From Clostridia bacterium (GTDB taxonomy: Bacteria > Bacillota > Clostridia > TANB77 > CAG-508), in contig JAFQIK010000017.1 of the NCBI GenBank assembly GCA_017397545.1, positions 1 to 59,801 on the forward strand: DNA of 59,801 bases, given 5' to 3'. The notes beneath the pieces were generated by a model. That model was not told where the DNA came from and did no database searches. It worked only from the letters and a program-made list of their open reading frames with translations. Position numbers and translations under genes: made by a program. Position 1 is the first letter of the stretch. Each line of letters starts with the position of its first letter. Shown here in pieces: positions 59,253-59,801 of this stretch.

Positions 59253-59374
59253 TAGCAACATCCATTGTTATTTCCGCCGCAACAGCAGCATATTATTAAT
59301 ATAAGGATTATAATCCAGCAGCAATCTCCACCAAATCCGAATCCACATCCGCATCCTCCTCTATTTTCTGGCAT
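59252..59374 (-). CDS. Tiny Cys/Gly-rich membrane protein
   Basis: On the minus strand an AGGAGGTG ribosome site precedes an ATG (59374) and a 40-codon frame to 59252. The product begins MPENRGGCGCGFGFGGDCC, then has a short hydrophobic stretch (WIIILILII) and a CCCC-GG-NNN-GCC end. Nine or more cysteines around one membrane segment recall the small YjcZ-like sporulation proteins of spore formers, but the match is only by general look. All CGG strings within it are out of frame. Confidence 0.65.
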   Translation of the reverse strand: MPENRGGCGCGFGFGGDCCWIIILILIICCCCGGNNNGCC

Positions 59375-59518
59375 AATGTTTCACCTCCTTAAATAAGTAC
59401 ACACTTTTTTTATCGTTCGTATGTTATATATTATTCATTTTTGAAAAATGTGTTACTATCTAATTAAGGGAATTGTATTTATATATGAGAGAAATTAATT
59501 GCAAACATTGTAGGGGTC

Positions 59519-59623
59519 GCAGCCTTCGGCGACCCGCAATGCATCGAAGAGAATACCCGGAAATGTAGGGGCGATTTTAATCGCCCGTTCTTCGAAGCGC
59601 GGGCGAACAAGTTCGCCCCTACA
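59519..59623. repeat. Three palindromic units at the window end
   Basis: 59519-59537 and on (+; GGGGTCGCAGC / GGCGACCC, preceded by AATTGCAAACATT), 59564-59588 (+; GGGGCGATTT / AATCGCCC) and 59598-59623 (-; GGGCGAAC / GTTCGCCCC). The last 427 bases of the window hold these repeats; from 59624 to the end I see no gene or clear site. Confidence 0.8.
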
Positions 59624-59801
59624 AATTGCGCCATAAATAATTTTCAAACAAATTCCAGTTGAATAATTTCGTTAGTTGAAAAAGTGTAATACCGTAGGTG
59701 TAAAATTTGTAATAAAAATGTAACGACACGAAGTTAAGCCACTTTCAATGGTTAATTAGTATAAAAAATAAGAAAAATAAAAAAATACGACTAAAACACA
59801 A

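Overview
The window looks like chromosomal DNA of a very AT-rich, spore-forming, Gram-positive anaerobe, most likely an uncultured member of the Clostridia. The reasons are the sporulation genes (spoIVA, sigH, an alpha/beta SASP), Firmicutes gene orders (era-yqzL-recO, rimP-nusA-ylxR-infB-rbfA, tig-clpP-clpX), sortases, a Gram-positive Tad-type pilus locus with no secretin, and AGA as nearly the only arginine codon. Almost every gene is on the + strand. The exceptions are the SASP gene, one sortase, a tRNA-Glu and a tiny Cys-rich protein.

Layout: 1-2302 holds a DUF3048-like gene end, era, yqzL and recO. 2398-4411 holds hpf, a SASP gene and a HAD hydrolase. 4531-22369 is a Tad/Flp pilus locus: cpaB, two CpaE-like ATPases, tadA/cpaF, a TadB/TadC-like protein, six small pilin-like membrane proteins, a 2332-residue surface protein with GLUG repeats, and a membrane-anchored protein. 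22459-24392 holds a small acidic-protein transcription unit with paired flanks, then spoIVA. 24832-30018 holds pgsA, ligA, sigH, tRNA-Thr and ychF. 30114-31148 is a sortase and its probable substrate. 31490-39395 is the rimP-nusA-ylxR-infB-rbfA-nrnA-truB translation operon. 39525-43895 holds rbgA, mrnC, a coiled-coil protein and recN. 44078-50088 holds tRNA-Glu, lysS, an aldo/keto reductase homologue, an M50 protease, tsaD and a phosphoesterase. 50314-53840 is tig-clpP-clpX. 54200-56743 is a second substrate-sortase pair. 56826-59028 is groES-groEL under a CIRCE-like operator. Two tiny convergent genes and repeats close the window.

The main discovery is a translational one. Seven conserved genes (recO, tadA twice, spoIVA twice, rimP, nrnA, recN, tsaD) are each broken by one extra C. 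At all nine sites the extra base turns N NNN GGA (or GGC) into NNN-C-GGA, so that an in-frame CGG codon sits exactly at the break. Skipping the C restores a glycine, usually a conserved one (Walker A of TadA and SpoIVA, the DHH motif of NrnA, the GLGYPGGP motif of TsaD). By my reading no intact gene in the window contains a single in-frame CGG. CGG therefore behaves as a +1 frameshift signal or as part of a four-base CGGN glycine codon. The codon before it varies, which argues against classical P-site slippage.

The second theme is a heavy load of small structured repeats: about 40 copies of a 26-29 bp palindromic unit (two of them inside the tsaD reading frame), five hairpins built from heptanucleotide repeats, a second heptamer family, and three further hairpin families that sit directly on stop codons. 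No transposase, RNA polymerase target site or CRISPR array was found for any of them in the window.
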